This document shows positions 1-8,635 of a DNA stretch of 49,147 nt, piece by piece; position 1 is the first letter of the stretch; each line of letters opens with the position of its first letter. A program made the position numbers and the translations under genes. The notes beneath the pieces are model-generated. The model saw only the letters and a list, made by a program, of their open reading frames with translations. It was not told the origin of the DNA and made no database searches. Source of the DNA: Candidatus Adlerbacteria bacterium (GTDB lineage Bacteria; Patescibacteriota; Minisyncoccia; Phycocordibacterales; SBAW01); assembly GCA_903900775.1 (NCBI GenBank), contig CAIUOD010000001.1, positions 1 to 49,147 of the forward strand, in the 5' to 3' direction.

Positions 1-204
1 GAGTCGTCGGCAACGCGGCTCCGCCCCATTGTGCTCACCACCGTCACCACCGTCATCGGCATGATCCCGCTCGCCGCCTCAAACGCCACCTGGGGCCCAC
101 TCGCATTCTCGGTGATGTTCGGCCTCGCCTTCGCCATCTGCCTCACCCTCGTGCTCATCCCGGTGCTCTTCTTCCGCGCGCCACATCCAAAAAAGACTTT
201 GTAA
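1..204 (+). CDS. RND-superfamily efflux transporter, C-terminal fragment
   Basis: Frame 1 is open from the window edge to a TAA at 202-204 and encodes the last 67 residues of a membrane protein. It begins ESSATRLRPIVLTTVTTVIG, followed by two hydrophobic segments (IPLAASNATWGPLAFSVMFG and FAICLTLVLIPVLFF) and a short basic tail. The RPIxxTxxTTxxGxxPLA pattern and a closing helix ending in PVLFF are typical of the last transmembrane segments of AcrB/HAE-type RND transporters, where TM11-TM12 carry part of the proton relay. The ORF track misses it because no start codon lies in the window. The substrate cannot be inferred. A two-component system follows on the same strand after about 120 bp. 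Confidence 0.8.
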   Translation, partial: ESSATRLRPIVLTTVTTVIGMIPLAASNATWGPLAFSVMFGLAFAICLTLVLIPVLFFRAPHPKKTL

Positions 205-322
205 GATAAGGACTTTTTGTCCTTCATGAAAAGTTCAGACAATACTTCATATACTTACTTGTTCGTCATTGCCGAAACTTATTGTCAATGAGATTATTAG
301 TATAGTTAGCACCTCACATACT

Positions 323-1030
323 ATGCATCTACTTATTGTCGAGGATGAAGAGAAATTAGCCAAGGCGCTCAAAAAGGGGCTCGAGACCAAAGGGTATGCG
401 GTTGATTGGCTCGCCGATGGCGAGAAGGCACGTAATCGCATTCTTTTATATCGCAACGAGTACGATCTCATTATTCTTGACCTCATGCTCCCCGGCGGCA
501 TGGATGGTGCGGCCATAACCGAGAACGTGCGCAAAGAAGGAGTGACGACGCCGATCGTCATCCTCACTGCGCGCAACGAGACCGAGCACAAGATTGATCT
601 GTTGAATAAGGGGGCAGACGATTATATCGTCAAGCCGTTTTCATTCGAGGAATTACTCGCCCGTATGAATTCGGTATTACGCCGCCCCACCGTTGCCCAG
701 CCGATGGTGCTCAAAGTCGGGCCACTCGAGATGGACACGGCGACCCGAGTAGTGCGCCAGGGTGGTAATGAGGTGCCACTGACACTGAAGGAGTTTGCCC
801 TGCTCGAGTGCTTTATGCGCGAGCCCAACAAAGTGCTCTCGCGGGAACATTTGTTTGACCACGTGTGGGATTTTAATTCGCTCTCCTGGAGCAATGTGCT
901 CGATGTGCACATGAAGAATCTTCGTAAAAAATTAGAATATGAAACAGAAACCAACGAAAGAAGCACCGAGCGACTTTTTGAGACGGTGCGTGGAGTTGGG
1001 TATCGCTTGGCGGGAGAAGTACAAGAGTGA
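323..1030 (+). CDS. OmpR/PhoB-family response regulator
   Basis: This is a DNA-binding response regulator of 235 residues from the ATG at 323. The receiver domain begins at once (MHLLIVEDEEKLAKAL), with the acidic pair near residues 8-9, phospho-acceptor Asp53 in LIILDLMLPGG, the conserved Thr in VILTARNE and Lys in YIVKPFSF. A C-terminal winged-helix domain (about residues 130-230) ends in the typical TVRGVGYRL. The ORF track starts at 269, but that adds 18 residues before the receiver strand, so the internal ATG is preferred. The 3' end overlaps the downstream kinase by about 90 bp, so the two are surely co-transcribed and act as a cognate pair. The regulon is unknown; the adjacent RND transporter is one candidate. 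Confidence 0.93.
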   Translation: MHLLIVEDEEKLAKALKKGLETKGYAVDWLADGEKARNRILLYRNEYDLIILDLMLPGGMDGAAITENVRKEGVTTPIVILTARNETEHKIDLLNKGADDYIVKPFSFEELLARMNSVLRRPTVAQPMVLKVGPLEMDTATRVVRQGGNEVPLTLKEFALLECFMREPNKVLSREHLFDHVWDFNSLSWSNVLDVHMKNLRKKLEYETETNERSTERLFETVRGVGYRLAGEVQE

Positions 1031-2000
1031 TCTCTTCTTTCGCACGATAGTCAATATTGGCGCGCTTTCGGCGGCCTTTGTACTCGCGTGCCTCATCGCC
1101 TTCGCGCTCTCGTTTTTAATACAGGCGGTGGCGTGGTATATCTTTGTCGGCATTTTGCTCCTGGCGCTGGCCTTTGTGGTACTTTTGGCCTGGGTGGTGC
1201 TCCGGCCGGTGCGCGATACGCTCCACTATCAAAAATTATTTATCAGCAACATTGCGCACGAGTTGCGCACGCCGCTCTCGATCATTAAAACCTCGACCGA
1301 GGTCGCCCTGCTCGACCATAAGCTCACGCCTTCCTCAAAACAAACGCACGCTGATGTGCTCATTGAACTCGATCGTATTTCTGAAATCATCAACAACCTC
1401 CTCTCTCTCAATCGGCTCACCCGCCCGGAGCGCATCGAATTTAAAAACGTGGATCTGGGGCCACTGCTCGACGAAGTCACTCGCGGACTCTCCTCACTCG
1501 CTCGCGAGCGGGGCATCGAGATGATTGTAAAAAAAGATAGCTATCGAGTCGTGTGGGGTAATGCCACGGCGCTCGAGCAGGTGATGATGAACCTCATCAA
1601 AAACGCCATCAGCTACAATCCCAAGGGCGTGGGTGGAACGGTCACCATCTCTCTGAAACCCGACTATCGCGGATCGATTGTTCTTTCGGTTACCGACACG
1701 GGCATCGGTATCGCGCAGAACGACCTCTTCCACATTTTTGAACCGTTCTATCGTGCCGACACTTCGCGCTCGCGCGATATCAAGAAAAACGGTAGTGGTC
1801 TCGGGCTTACCATCGTCAACGAGTTGGTGAAAGTGCATAACGGCCGGATTCACATACAAAGCATCCCGCGCAAGAGCACCACGGTCTCGGTCTTTTTGCC
1901 ATCGGGTGGCGAGCCGGACCCCACGCATACCCAGACGGTCGATGAACACCAGCAAGGAGGAAGTGAGATTTCCGTAGATTTTTCAAAGCGGGCACAGTAA
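939..2000 (+). CDS. Sensor histidine kinase (HisKA/HATPase_c)
   Basis: This is a membrane-bound sensor kinase, partner of the regulator just upstream. Two hydrophobic helices span about residues 38-66 and 67-90, with almost no extracytoplasmic loop, so it probably senses a signal within the membrane or cytoplasm. The HisKA box FISNIAHELRTPLS carries phospho-acceptor His107. The ATPase domain has the N box (NLIKNAISYNP), G1 (DTGIGIAQ), the F box (IFEPFYR) and G2 (GSGLGLTIV). No HAMP or PAS domain is evident. The ATG at 939 lies inside the regulator gene and gives an unusually long 92-bp overlap. GTG (990) or TTG (996) would shorten it only slightly, and all the transmembrane sequence lies downstream of either. 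Confidence 0.92.
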   Translation: MKQKPTKEAPSDFLRRCVELGIAWREKYKSDLFFRTIVNIGALSAAFVLACLIAFALSFLIQAVAWYIFVGILLLALAFVVLLAWVVLRPVRDTLHYQKLFISNIAHELRTPLSIIKTSTEVALLDHKLTPSSKQTHADVLIELDRISEIINNLLSLNRLTRPERIEFKNVDLGPLLDEVTRGLSSLARERGIEMIVKKDSYRVVWGNATALEQVMMNLIKNAISYNPKGVGGTVTISLKPDYRGSIVLSVTDTGIGIAQNDLFHIFEPFYRADTSRSRDIKKNGSGLGLTIVNELVKVHNGRIHIQSIPRKSTTVSVFLPSGGEPDPTHTQTVDEHQQGGSEISVDFSKRAQ

Positions 2001-2076
2001 TCGATGTGTTTGTCACAGAGTCTTCAGGGCAGGGTCGCTATGATGGCCTGCATTAGTAGTAAGCCGTAAAAATCTT

Positions 2077-2292
2077 ATGGAAAAGTATGAAATGACTTGC
2101 ACGTGTGGGCACGTTACGAGATTGGAGGCCGCCAATGAGGACGAAGCCATCGCGAAGATGAAGGATGCGATGGATAAGAAGGCTATAAAAGAGCATTGGC
2201 GCGAAATGCACCCAGGCAACATTGCTCCTAGCGTCGAAGAGGTCCATCAAATGATTGAACAGGAGCTTATGTTCTCGCCTGCAACTGCCTAG
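2077..2292 (+). CDS. DUF1059-like small protein
   Basis: A 71-residue soluble protein. It opens with a short strand and two cysteines (MTCTCGHVTRLEAANEDEA), followed by a charged helix and an HWREMHPG segment. The layout (Cys pair, acidic DEAIAKMKDAM stretch, His-containing helix end) resembles DUF1059 small proteins, whose function is unknown and where the Cys/His residues are suspected to bind metal. The match is by eye and limited to this pattern. It follows the kinase by 76 bp and is followed by an inverted repeat, so it is probably a single-gene transcript. Confidence 0.6.
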   Translation: MEKYEMTCTCGHVTRLEAANEDEAIAKMKDAMDKKAIKEHWREMHPGNIAPSVEEVHQMIEQELMFSPATA

Positions 2293-2308
2293 TAGTAACT
2301 TTATAGTG

Positions 2309-2350
2309 TAGAAATCGCTCTGAAAATAATGTAAAACAGGGCGATTTCTA
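2309..2350 (+). terminator. Stem-loop after the DUF1059-like gene
   Basis: The arms TAGAAATCGCTCTG (2309-2322) and CAGGGCGATTTCTA (2337-2350) pair over 14 positions with one G-T wobble and a 14-nt A-rich loop. The hairpin sits 17 bp after the stop codon and 25 bp before the next gene. No strong T-run follows, so termination is likely but not certain; it could instead shape the leader of the hybrid kinase. Confidence 0.55.
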
Positions 2351-2374
2351 TTACATACATATCGCAAAAAGGAA

Positions 2375-4441
2375 GTGGCGCGCTACAACACAACGGGCTA
2401 TGCTGTCTATCACGGTATGGGGTATCTTCACGAACTTACCTCCACTTTTTCTCTTCGATACGCGGGGCGTTTTGTAGCGCTCGCTGGCGCTTATTTTGTA
2501 ACCGCAGAGTTTGGGTTGCATTTTTACGGTGTAGATTTCACGGCGCTTATCTGGCCGCCCGTAGGCATTGCTTTGGCGGCGCTTTTTTTGTGGGGATATG
2601 CGTTGTGGCCGGCGGCGGCTTTAGGGGCATTCGTGTTTGCCCTGTCAGTAGGCGCCTCCCCGGTGGCCGCTCTCGGCATAGTGGCAGGCGGTACGCTCGA
2701 GGTGCTGTTCGGCGCTTATTTTTTACGCGAGATAGTGAAACTGAACCCCACCTTCGGACGAGTGCGGGATGCACTAAGTGTGATAGCTACCAGCGTGATT
2801 GCTCCGATCATCGGCGCTACGGTCGGGGTGGCTGGTTTTGTTTTGAACGGCACCTTGGCGCTTGAGGAGGTGCCCCAAACGTGGTTGTCGTGGTGGCTCG
2901 GTGACGCGCTCGCGATTCTGGTGTTCGTCCCTTTTCTTATCTTTTGGTTTGAAAAACCGTATTTTACGAGGACGCGAAAGCAATTAATTGAAGGGGTGGC
3001 CGCATTCGGGCTCCTATTTCTTGCAAGCGGTTTCGTTTTTTTTGGTCCGTTTATCGAACTGCGCGGGGTCCCGCTACGGCTCGTCTCTATCCCGCTCCTG
3101 TGGATAGCACTACGTATGGGCCTGCGCGGGCTCACTTTCGCGAGCGTATGCACGGCCCTGCTCGCGCTTCACGGAGATGGAAATCTTTTTTCTGCGCAGC
3201 TGTTTGTTGCGACCGCCACGATACTTTTTCTCATCGTCACCTCTGCCATCGAGGAGCGCAATGAAGCTAGGCGCTTGCTAGAAGCCCGCATGCGCGGGCT
3301 GGAGCAGTCGCTTAAAAAAATGAACGTCGAAGATCAGGCGAAGGTCGAATTTCTTGCTATCCTCGCGCACGAATTGCGCAACCCGCTCTCTCCAATCGTG
3401 AGCGCTATTGAGCTGATCCGCATAAACGGGATACGCCCAGAAAACAGCGCACTGTTTGAGACTATCGTGACGCACGTTAAAACGATTAGTCGGCTGCTCG
3501 ACGACTTGCTCGACATATCACGCATCTCGCGCAAGAAATTCCATCTTCAAAAAGAATCAGTCGAGTTGCAGTCGGTTATTAATCATTCTCTCGAGACAGT
3601 GCGCCCGTTCGTCAAAGAGCATCAGCTGACGCTCGAGACCTTCATCCCCGGGGAGCCGATATGGTTGAATGGCGACCCCACGCGGCTTACCCAAGCGTTT
3701 GTAAACATTTTGTACAATGCCGCGAAATATACCAACCAGGGAGGGAAAATCACCGTCATCTGTCGAAATGAGTCGGGTTTTGTGCAGGTCGCGATTCAAG
3801 ACACCGGGGTCGGTATCGAGCCGCACATGCTCGGGAAGATATTTGAGTTGTTTGTACAGGCTAAAGATGCCTCGCCGACTGTCGGGACCGGTCTCGGCAT
3901 CGGGCTCGCGCTCACCAAGCGGTTAGTGGAGTTGCACGACGGCACCATCTCGGTTATAAGCGAAGGCAAGGGGAAGGGGAGCACCTTCACGGTGGTTTTA
4001 CCGAAGCCCAGTCAACTAGTCTTGCCAAAACAGCCGCCGCAAGAGGAGGAGATACCCCTTGTCGCTAAAGAAAAATATACGATTCTTGTCGTCGATGATA
4101 ATGCGGTCGCCGCGCACAGCTTGCAGAAATTGCTCGAATACAGTGGTCACCACGTGGGAGCGGTGCACAATGGTAAGGAGACGTTTGAATACTTCCACCA
4201 ACACAATCCTAAAGTGGTCATCCTGGACATTGGTCTGCCCGACATTAGTGGCTATGAGATAGCAGAGCGTTTGCGCAAGGAGCAAGATCCCTCGCTCCTC
4301 CTCATTGCACTTAGTGGCTATGGACAAAAAGAAGATAAAGAAAAAGCGGCAGAAGCGGGTTTCGATTATCACCTCACCAAGCCCGTTGGTATCAAAGATA
4401 TTGAAGTACTATTTATTGAGCATCAAACGACTCACAAATAA
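2375..4441 (+). CDS. MASE1 hybrid sensor histidine kinase/response regulator
   Basis: A 688-residue hybrid kinase. Residues about 25-305 form a multi-pass MASE1-like membrane sensor (LHFYGVDFTALIWPPVGIAL is a typical MASE1 segment), followed by a short linker helix. HisKA carries His332 in FLAILAHELRNPLSP. The HATPase domain has NILYNAAKYTN, DTGVGIEP and GTGLGIGLALTKRLVELH. A C-terminal receiver domain (about residues 565-685) has TILVVDDNAVA and phospho-acceptor Asp618 in VVILDIGLPD. The GTG at 2375 is directly preceded by AAGGAA with almost no spacing; the ATG at 2417 is an alternative that loses 14 residues. No separate output regulator lies beside it, so phosphotransfer to an unlinked partner is probable (inference). 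Confidence 0.9.
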   Translation: MARYNTTGYAVYHGMGYLHELTSTFSLRYAGRFVALAGAYFVTAEFGLHFYGVDFTALIWPPVGIALAALFLWGYALWPAAALGAFVFALSVGASPVAALGIVAGGTLEVLFGAYFLREIVKLNPTFGRVRDALSVIATSVIAPIIGATVGVAGFVLNGTLALEEVPQTWLSWWLGDALAILVFVPFLIFWFEKPYFTRTRKQLIEGVAAFGLLFLASGFVFFGPFIELRGVPLRLVSIPLLWIALRMGLRGLTFASVCTALLALHGDGNLFSAQLFVATATILFLIVTSAIEERNEARRLLEARMRGLEQSLKKMNVEDQAKVEFLAILAHELRNPLSPIVSAIELIRINGIRPENSALFETIVTHVKTISRLLDDLLDISRISRKKFHLQKESVELQSVINHSLETVRPFVKEHQLTLETFIPGEPIWLNGDPTRLTQAFVNILYNAAKYTNQGGKITVICRNESGFVQVAIQDTGVGIEPHMLGKIFELFVQAKDASPTVGTGLGIGLALTKRLVELHDGTISVISEGKGKGSTFTVVLPKPSQLVLPKQPPQEEEIPLVAKEKYTILVVDDNAVAAHSLQKLLEYSGHHVGAVHNGKETFEYFHQHNPKVVILDIGLPDISGYEIAERLRKEQDPSLLLIALSGYGQKEDKEKAAEAGFDYHLTKPVGIKDIEVLFIEHQTTHK

Positions 4442-4582
4442 TTTTGATGAGAGAAGTATGAAATCTTCAGCTGTCTTCATGAAAAAATCGTGGGGCTTAA
4501 CACGGCGCTCATTCAGGCGAACTTCATACGAGAATAAAATATATATTGCGGTCAACCGTGTCCGGGCGATACGCTGGGGCAC

Positions 4583-5947
4583 ATGGTTAAAAAAATAATT
4601 TCGCGTTCAGCAGTATCTCTCGCATTAACAAGTTTTATTCTCGCGGGCCTCTTGGGCCTCGCGCCGATTCCCGCCGCGGCCGCAACGGTATCGATTAGCT
4701 CGTGGTGGCCAACCAATGGGGCGCACATGCAGGGCGTACAGCCTTTCAAAGTGATGATCTCGGGGCTCGACGTGTCTCAATACGATATGTTTTGGCAAGT
4801 CGACGGTGGTCAATTGAATTCGATGAACAACAACTACACCGGCTATCAACATAAGGAGGCGTCTGTGGATGTGAGCGGGTGGAAATGGCACGGTAGCGGC
4901 CCGTACGTTATTAATTTTGTTGCGCGTCAAGGCGGCACGGTCATCGCGCAACAATCAGAGACTATCTATATTGATAATAATTTGCCAGTGGCCTCTGCAG
5001 TCCCTGCAAAAGTCACCACTGCCGCACCAGTTGTAACGACTGCATCAACTATACCAGCTACTACGCCGGCAGTAGCGGCGCTTGTCTCGAGCAATAGTAG
5101 CTTGTACGTCATTCCGAATTCCGAGGCAGCAGAACAGGCGGTCATCTGGGCGAGCAGTAATCCGACCGGTGCCATAGCGATGAAGGTGCTCGCTTCGCAG
5201 TCAACCGCCTCGTGGTTCGGTAATTGGAACAGCAACGTAGGGAGCGATGTACATGCCCTCGTTGTCGCCGCGGAGGCCGCAAACAGCATCCCAACGCTCG
5301 TCGCCTACAATATTCCTGAGCGCGATTGTGGTGGATTCTCTGCGGGGGGTGCGAACAATCCTGCTGGTTACACCTCGTGGATACAATCATTCGCGCAAGG
5401 TCTGGGTTCCTCCAAGGCGATTGTTATCTTAGAGCCCGATGCGATCGCGGATATAGGCTGCCTCTCGTCGGCCGACCAAGCGACCCGTTTGAGCCTGCTC
5501 GGGAATGCCGTTTCGACGATCAAAAAAGATCCAAACGCAAAAGTCTACATCGACGCCGGCCATTCAAACTGGATAGACGCGGCTACTATGGCGCGTGAAC
5601 TCTCACAAGCGAATGTCGCGCAGGCTGACGGCTTCTCTCTGAATGTTTCGAACTTCATGTCGAACAGTAGTGAGATTACCTATGGTCAACAAGTCAGTTC
5701 ACAAATTAGCGGTAAGCACTTTGTGGTGGACACCTCACGCAATGGCAACGGCTCAACTGGACAGTGGTGTAATCCCTCGGGGATGGCGATAGGCACGAAG
5801 CCCACGCTCCAGACGGGCAACGCGCTTGTCGACGCCTTCCTCTGGATTAAGACGCCGGGCGAGAGCGATGGCCCATGCAATGGTGGCCCGTCCGCAGGCA
5901 TGTGGTGGCCGAGCTATGCACAGCAGTTAGTACAAAACGCGCACTAA
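4583..5947 (+). CDS. Secreted glycoside hydrolase family 6 (beta-1,4-glucanase)
   Basis: A 454-residue secreted cellulase-type enzyme. A signal peptide (about residues 1-34, ending PIPAAAA) precedes an Ig-like or carbohydrate-binding beta domain (about 36-130, ISSWWPTNGAHMQG), a Val/Thr/Ala/Pro-rich linker (about 131-168) and a GH6 catalytic domain (about 170-454). GH6 signatures are present: YNIPERDCGGFSAGG with Asp248, VILEPDAIAD with Asp286, YIDAGHSNW, FVVDTSRNGNG with Asp384 and the active-site lid WIKTPGESDG. GH6 enzymes invert and cut beta-1,4-glucan, as endoglucanases or cellobiohydrolases. It lies 43 bp upstream of a glycosyltransferase and opposite a BcsA-like locus with a GH8 enzyme, so it may trim the cell's own glucan or attack external cellulose. 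No clear Shine-Dalgarno precedes the ATG. Confidence 0.9.
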   Translation: MVKKIISRSAVSLALTSFILAGLLGLAPIPAAAATVSISSWWPTNGAHMQGVQPFKVMISGLDVSQYDMFWQVDGGQLNSMNNNYTGYQHKEASVDVSGWKWHGSGPYVINFVARQGGTVIAQQSETIYIDNNLPVASAVPAKVTTAAPVVTTASTIPATTPAVAALVSSNSSLYVIPNSEAAEQAVIWASSNPTGAIAMKVLASQSTASWFGNWNSNVGSDVHALVVAAEAANSIPTLVAYNIPERDCGGFSAGGANNPAGYTSWIQSFAQGLGSSKAIVILEPDAIADIGCLSSADQATRLSLLGNAVSTIKKDPNAKVYIDAGHSNWIDAATMARELSQANVAQADGFSLNVSNFMSNSSEITYGQQVSSQISGKHFVVDTSRNGNGSTGQWCNPSGMAIGTKPTLQTGNALVDAFLWIKTPGESDGPCNGGPSAGMWWPSYAQQLVQNAH

Positions 5948-5990
5948 TCTCTTCATCGAAAGTTCGGGTAGAGGGGGTGAAAATCGATAG

Positions 5991-7175
5991 ATGCAACCGG
6001 CGCAAAAGTCGCCCGAGGACCGATTCTATTGGCTGGGCGGATTTTTGCTTGCCCTCTCTCTGGCGGCGCGGGCGGTTTCTTTGCCTATCATCACCTCTGA
6101 CTACACGTATTTTCTTAGTAAATGGTTCGATATGCTCCAGAATCACCCGGGGTTCACCGCGTTTGCCATACCGTTTTCGGATTATGCTCCGATGTACTTA
6201 TATTTTATAAAACTTCTGACGTTCGTACCGATGCCAAGCCTTTATAGCATCAAACTGCTCTCGATGCTGTTTGACGTTGCCGTGGCAATGACGACATATT
6301 TCATCATTAAAAAAACGGCACCGCGCGCGTATACCGAAGGGCAATTATTTTTTGCATTTGCACTTGTGTTTTCTATCCCAACCTTTGTTCTCAATAGCTC
6401 GCTGTGGGGGCAATCCGACGCAGTGTATGCCGCGGGCGTGCTTGTATGTCTCTACTTTGTACTCACCGACCGACCACTACCAGCGATCGTGGCTTTTTCT
6501 TTTGCGTTTTCAATAAAACTGCAAGCAATATTTTTCTTGCCGGTTTTGGTGGGTTATTGCTTGCGTAAAGAAAAAAGCGCCGGCTACCTGCTTTTCATAC
6601 CACTCCTCTATTTTGTCTCGATTATTCCTGCGCGCCTCGGGGGCGGCTCGCTCGGGAGTTTGTTGCTTGTGTATGCGCACGAGACGGCCGAATATCCTTC
6701 GCTCAGTGTGTCGGCCCAAAGCATCTTCGCGCTACTCGGCAATTATCAGTTCACTCCGTTTGCCGAGCATTACCTCTTCTTGGCAGGGCTCGTGGCGGCG
6801 GGGCTCTGTGCTCTCGGTGTTGCCGCGCTTGTCTATCATTTTGAAAATCTTTCTGCCCGAGGAATGGTAATGCTCTCTCTGGTGTGTGTGGTGCTCCTGC
6901 CGTATTTGTTGCCGCGCATGCATGAGCGCTATTTTTATCTCGCCGATTTGTTCTCGGTTCTCTATGTCTTTTACAATCCGCGCCGCTGGTATGTCCCCCT
7001 ACTTATCGTCGGGACATCACTCGTGTCCTATATGGCGTTTCTTTCGCAAGTGTCGTGGTTTAGCCATCTGCGTGTCAGCTTGTTTTACCCGAGCCTCGTG
7101 CTCCTGCCGACCATAGCGATACTGCTGTTCGAGAGTTATCGCGCGGTGGCCGCCTCCGATACCGCCGTGTCATAG
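5991..7175 (+). CDS. Gpi18-like GT-C membrane mannosyltransferase
   Basis: A 394-residue polytopic protein with about ten hydrophobic helices. The first extracytoplasmic loop holds ITSDYTYFLSKWFD, where the Asp fits the catalytic acidic residue of GT-C enzymes. The SLWGQSDAVYAAGVL segment is characteristic of the Gpi18-like/COG5542 group, which transfers a hexose (mannose in known members) from a polyprenyl-phosphate donor outside the membrane. A good GGGGGTGA Shine-Dalgarno precedes the ATG. It shares the strand and probably the transcript of the GH6 gene. Its 3' end overlaps the oppositely oriented GT39-like gene by 40 bp (7136-7175), so the two transcripts are complementary at their tails. 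Acceptor unknown. Confidence 0.78.
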   Translation: MQPAQKSPEDRFYWLGGFLLALSLAARAVSLPIITSDYTYFLSKWFDMLQNHPGFTAFAIPFSDYAPMYLYFIKLLTFVPMPSLYSIKLLSMLFDVAVAMTTYFIIKKTAPRAYTEGQLFFAFALVFSIPTFVLNSSLWGQSDAVYAAGVLVCLYFVLTDRPLPAIVAFSFAFSIKLQAIFFLPVLVGYCLRKEKSAGYLLFIPLLYFVSIIPARLGGGSLGSLLLVYAHETAEYPSLSVSAQSIFALLGNYQFTPFAEHYLFLAGLVAAGLCALGVAALVYHFENLSARGMVMLSLVCVVLLPYLLPRMHERYFYLADLFSVLYVFYNPRRWYVPLLIVGTSLVSYMAFLSQVSWFSHLRVSLFYPSLVLLPTIAILLFESYRAVAASDTAVS

Positions 7176-8635
7176 CGGAGCCGATATACATACAGATTGA
7201 GGTCCGGTGAAAATGTTTCTTGATAGATGCGCTGGTAGTGCGTATCGAAATAATTTTTTATGCTGCCTTCGTAACCCTGATCGTAGCTCAACAGCAAGTA
7301 GACGTTTTGATCGCCGCTCGTCGTCTGCAAGATCTGGGAGCCGAGTGTGCCCTCCGAGAAGGCTGGTATGGGGCCGTAGGCGTACTGATTCCACACGGGG
7401 AGCGTCGAGATGGATGACGGCCCTCGATAATAATATTGCACCGGGTAGACGGTGAACGGCGCAGAAAGGATGATGGCGTCTTGCGCGGTGGTGTGCGCAT
7501 TGAGATACTCGGCCGCACCCTCATAATTTTCTTTAACCGGGGTCGTGGGGCTGGCTATCTCGATCCCGAGTGTCACGAGCATGAGCACAGCGAGGGAATA
7601 GCGAGCCACACTGGCAAAGCGCGGCTCATAATTACTGAATAGACTCGCGAGCAACAAATAGAGAGAAGGCACCGTGAAGATAAGATAGCGGCTCACGAAT
7701 ACGGGCGCGATGATAAAACTTCCAAAGAAGGCAATCGCGAAGGAAACAATAATCGTCGTTAAAAAATACGCGGTCTCTGGCATCATACGATAGCTGCGCC
7801 GTAGCGTAAAGAGTCCGAAGATAACGGCAATGGGCCAGAGCGACAAAACGAACGTATTGATGTTGTCGTTTTGGAACCCGAACAAGAATTGAGAAAACGC
7901 GCTAAAGAGGTTAACGCTGGTGGGTGCCACGAGTGCCGGCTCTTCAAAGCCGGCCTGCCCCAGATGGAATACATACCAGCCCCACGGCGCGACTGCTCCC
8001 ACTACCACGACCACAGCAAATGCGAAGCGCTTGAGTGAGCCTTTAGGGAAGAGGTCTTGGCGTAGAAAATAAAAAGTAGCTTGCGCAGCTAACGACAGGA
8101 AAAAGAAATAGTGTGAGAAGATGCCGGCCACCGCTGTTGCGATATAGCCGACCCACACCTGCTCGCTCGGCACGGTATCTTTAAAAATACGAATGAAGAA
8201 ATATTGGTTCAGGATAACGAAAAACGTGAAAAGTGTGTACATGCGAATTTCGTTGCCGTACCAATTCATAAACGGCGAAATAGAAAATAAAAAAGCGGTG
8301 AAGAGTCCGACGGTGCGACCATACGCAAGCTTGCCGACCATATAGAGGGCCGGAATACTCGCTAAATAAAAGAGGAGCGAGAGTATTCGCGCTAGGGGTA
8401 CGGTGTTGCCGAGATAGAGAATCCAAAAATGAAGCAGTAGGTGGTAGAGCGGCACGTGCACGTCGCCAGCCACGATGGTAAATATCTCAAGAACCTGGCG
8501 GCTCACTTGCCAGAGGCTCTGTGACTCGTCGAGTCGCAGGCTCTGCCCCATGAAGAAAAAATACGAGAGCGCCACGGGTATGCATGTCACGCAGGCAAGC
8601 AGAGAAAAAGTTTTAATTCTTTCTGATCGAGTCAT
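7136..8635 (-). CDS. GT39/PMT-like membrane glycosyltransferase
   Basis: A 499-residue polytopic membrane protein of the ArnT/PMT_2 (GT-C) type. After the first helix comes SLRLDESQSLWQVSRQ, with the Asp-Glu pair conserved as the catalytic site. A further loop, ISPFMNWYGNEIRMYTL, matches the usual NEARMY-like motif of this family. About eleven transmembrane helices are followed by a C-terminal extracytoplasmic part (about residues 385-499). Such enzymes move a sugar from undecaprenyl-phosphate sugar to protein or glycan outside the membrane. It is the last gene of the minus-strand polysaccharide operon, and its start overlaps the end of the BcsA-like gene by 23 bp, which implies translational coupling. 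Confidence 0.82.
   Translation of the reverse strand: MTRSERIKTFSLLACVTCIPVALSYFFFMGQSLRLDESQSLWQVSRQVLEIFTIVAGDVHVPLYHLLLHFWILYLGNTVPLARILSLLFYLASIPALYMVGKLAYGRTVGLFTAFLFSISPFMNWYGNEIRMYTLFTFFVILNQYFFIRIFKDTVPSEQVWVGYIATAVAGIFSHYFFFLSLAAQATFYFLRQDLFPKGSLKRFAFAVVVVVGAVAPWGWYVFHLGQAGFEEPALVAPTSVNLFSAFSQFLFGFQNDNINTFVLSLWPIAVIFGLFTLRRSYRMMPETAYFLTTIIVSFAIAFFGSFIIAPVFVSRYLIFTVPSLYLLLASLFSNYEPRFASVARYSLAVLMLVTLGIEIASPTTPVKENYEGAAEYLNAHTTAQDAIILSAPFTVYPVQYYYRGPSSISTLPVWNQYAYGPIPAFSEGTLGSQILQTTSGDQNVYLLLSYDQGYEGSIKNYFDTHYQRIYQETFSPDLNLYVYRLRYDTAVSEAATAR

Noticed and set aside
1494-1955. 153-residue minus-strand ORF inside the histidine kinase
   Set aside because: Antisense to conserved kinase motifs, with no family resemblance; typical GC-rich shadow frame.
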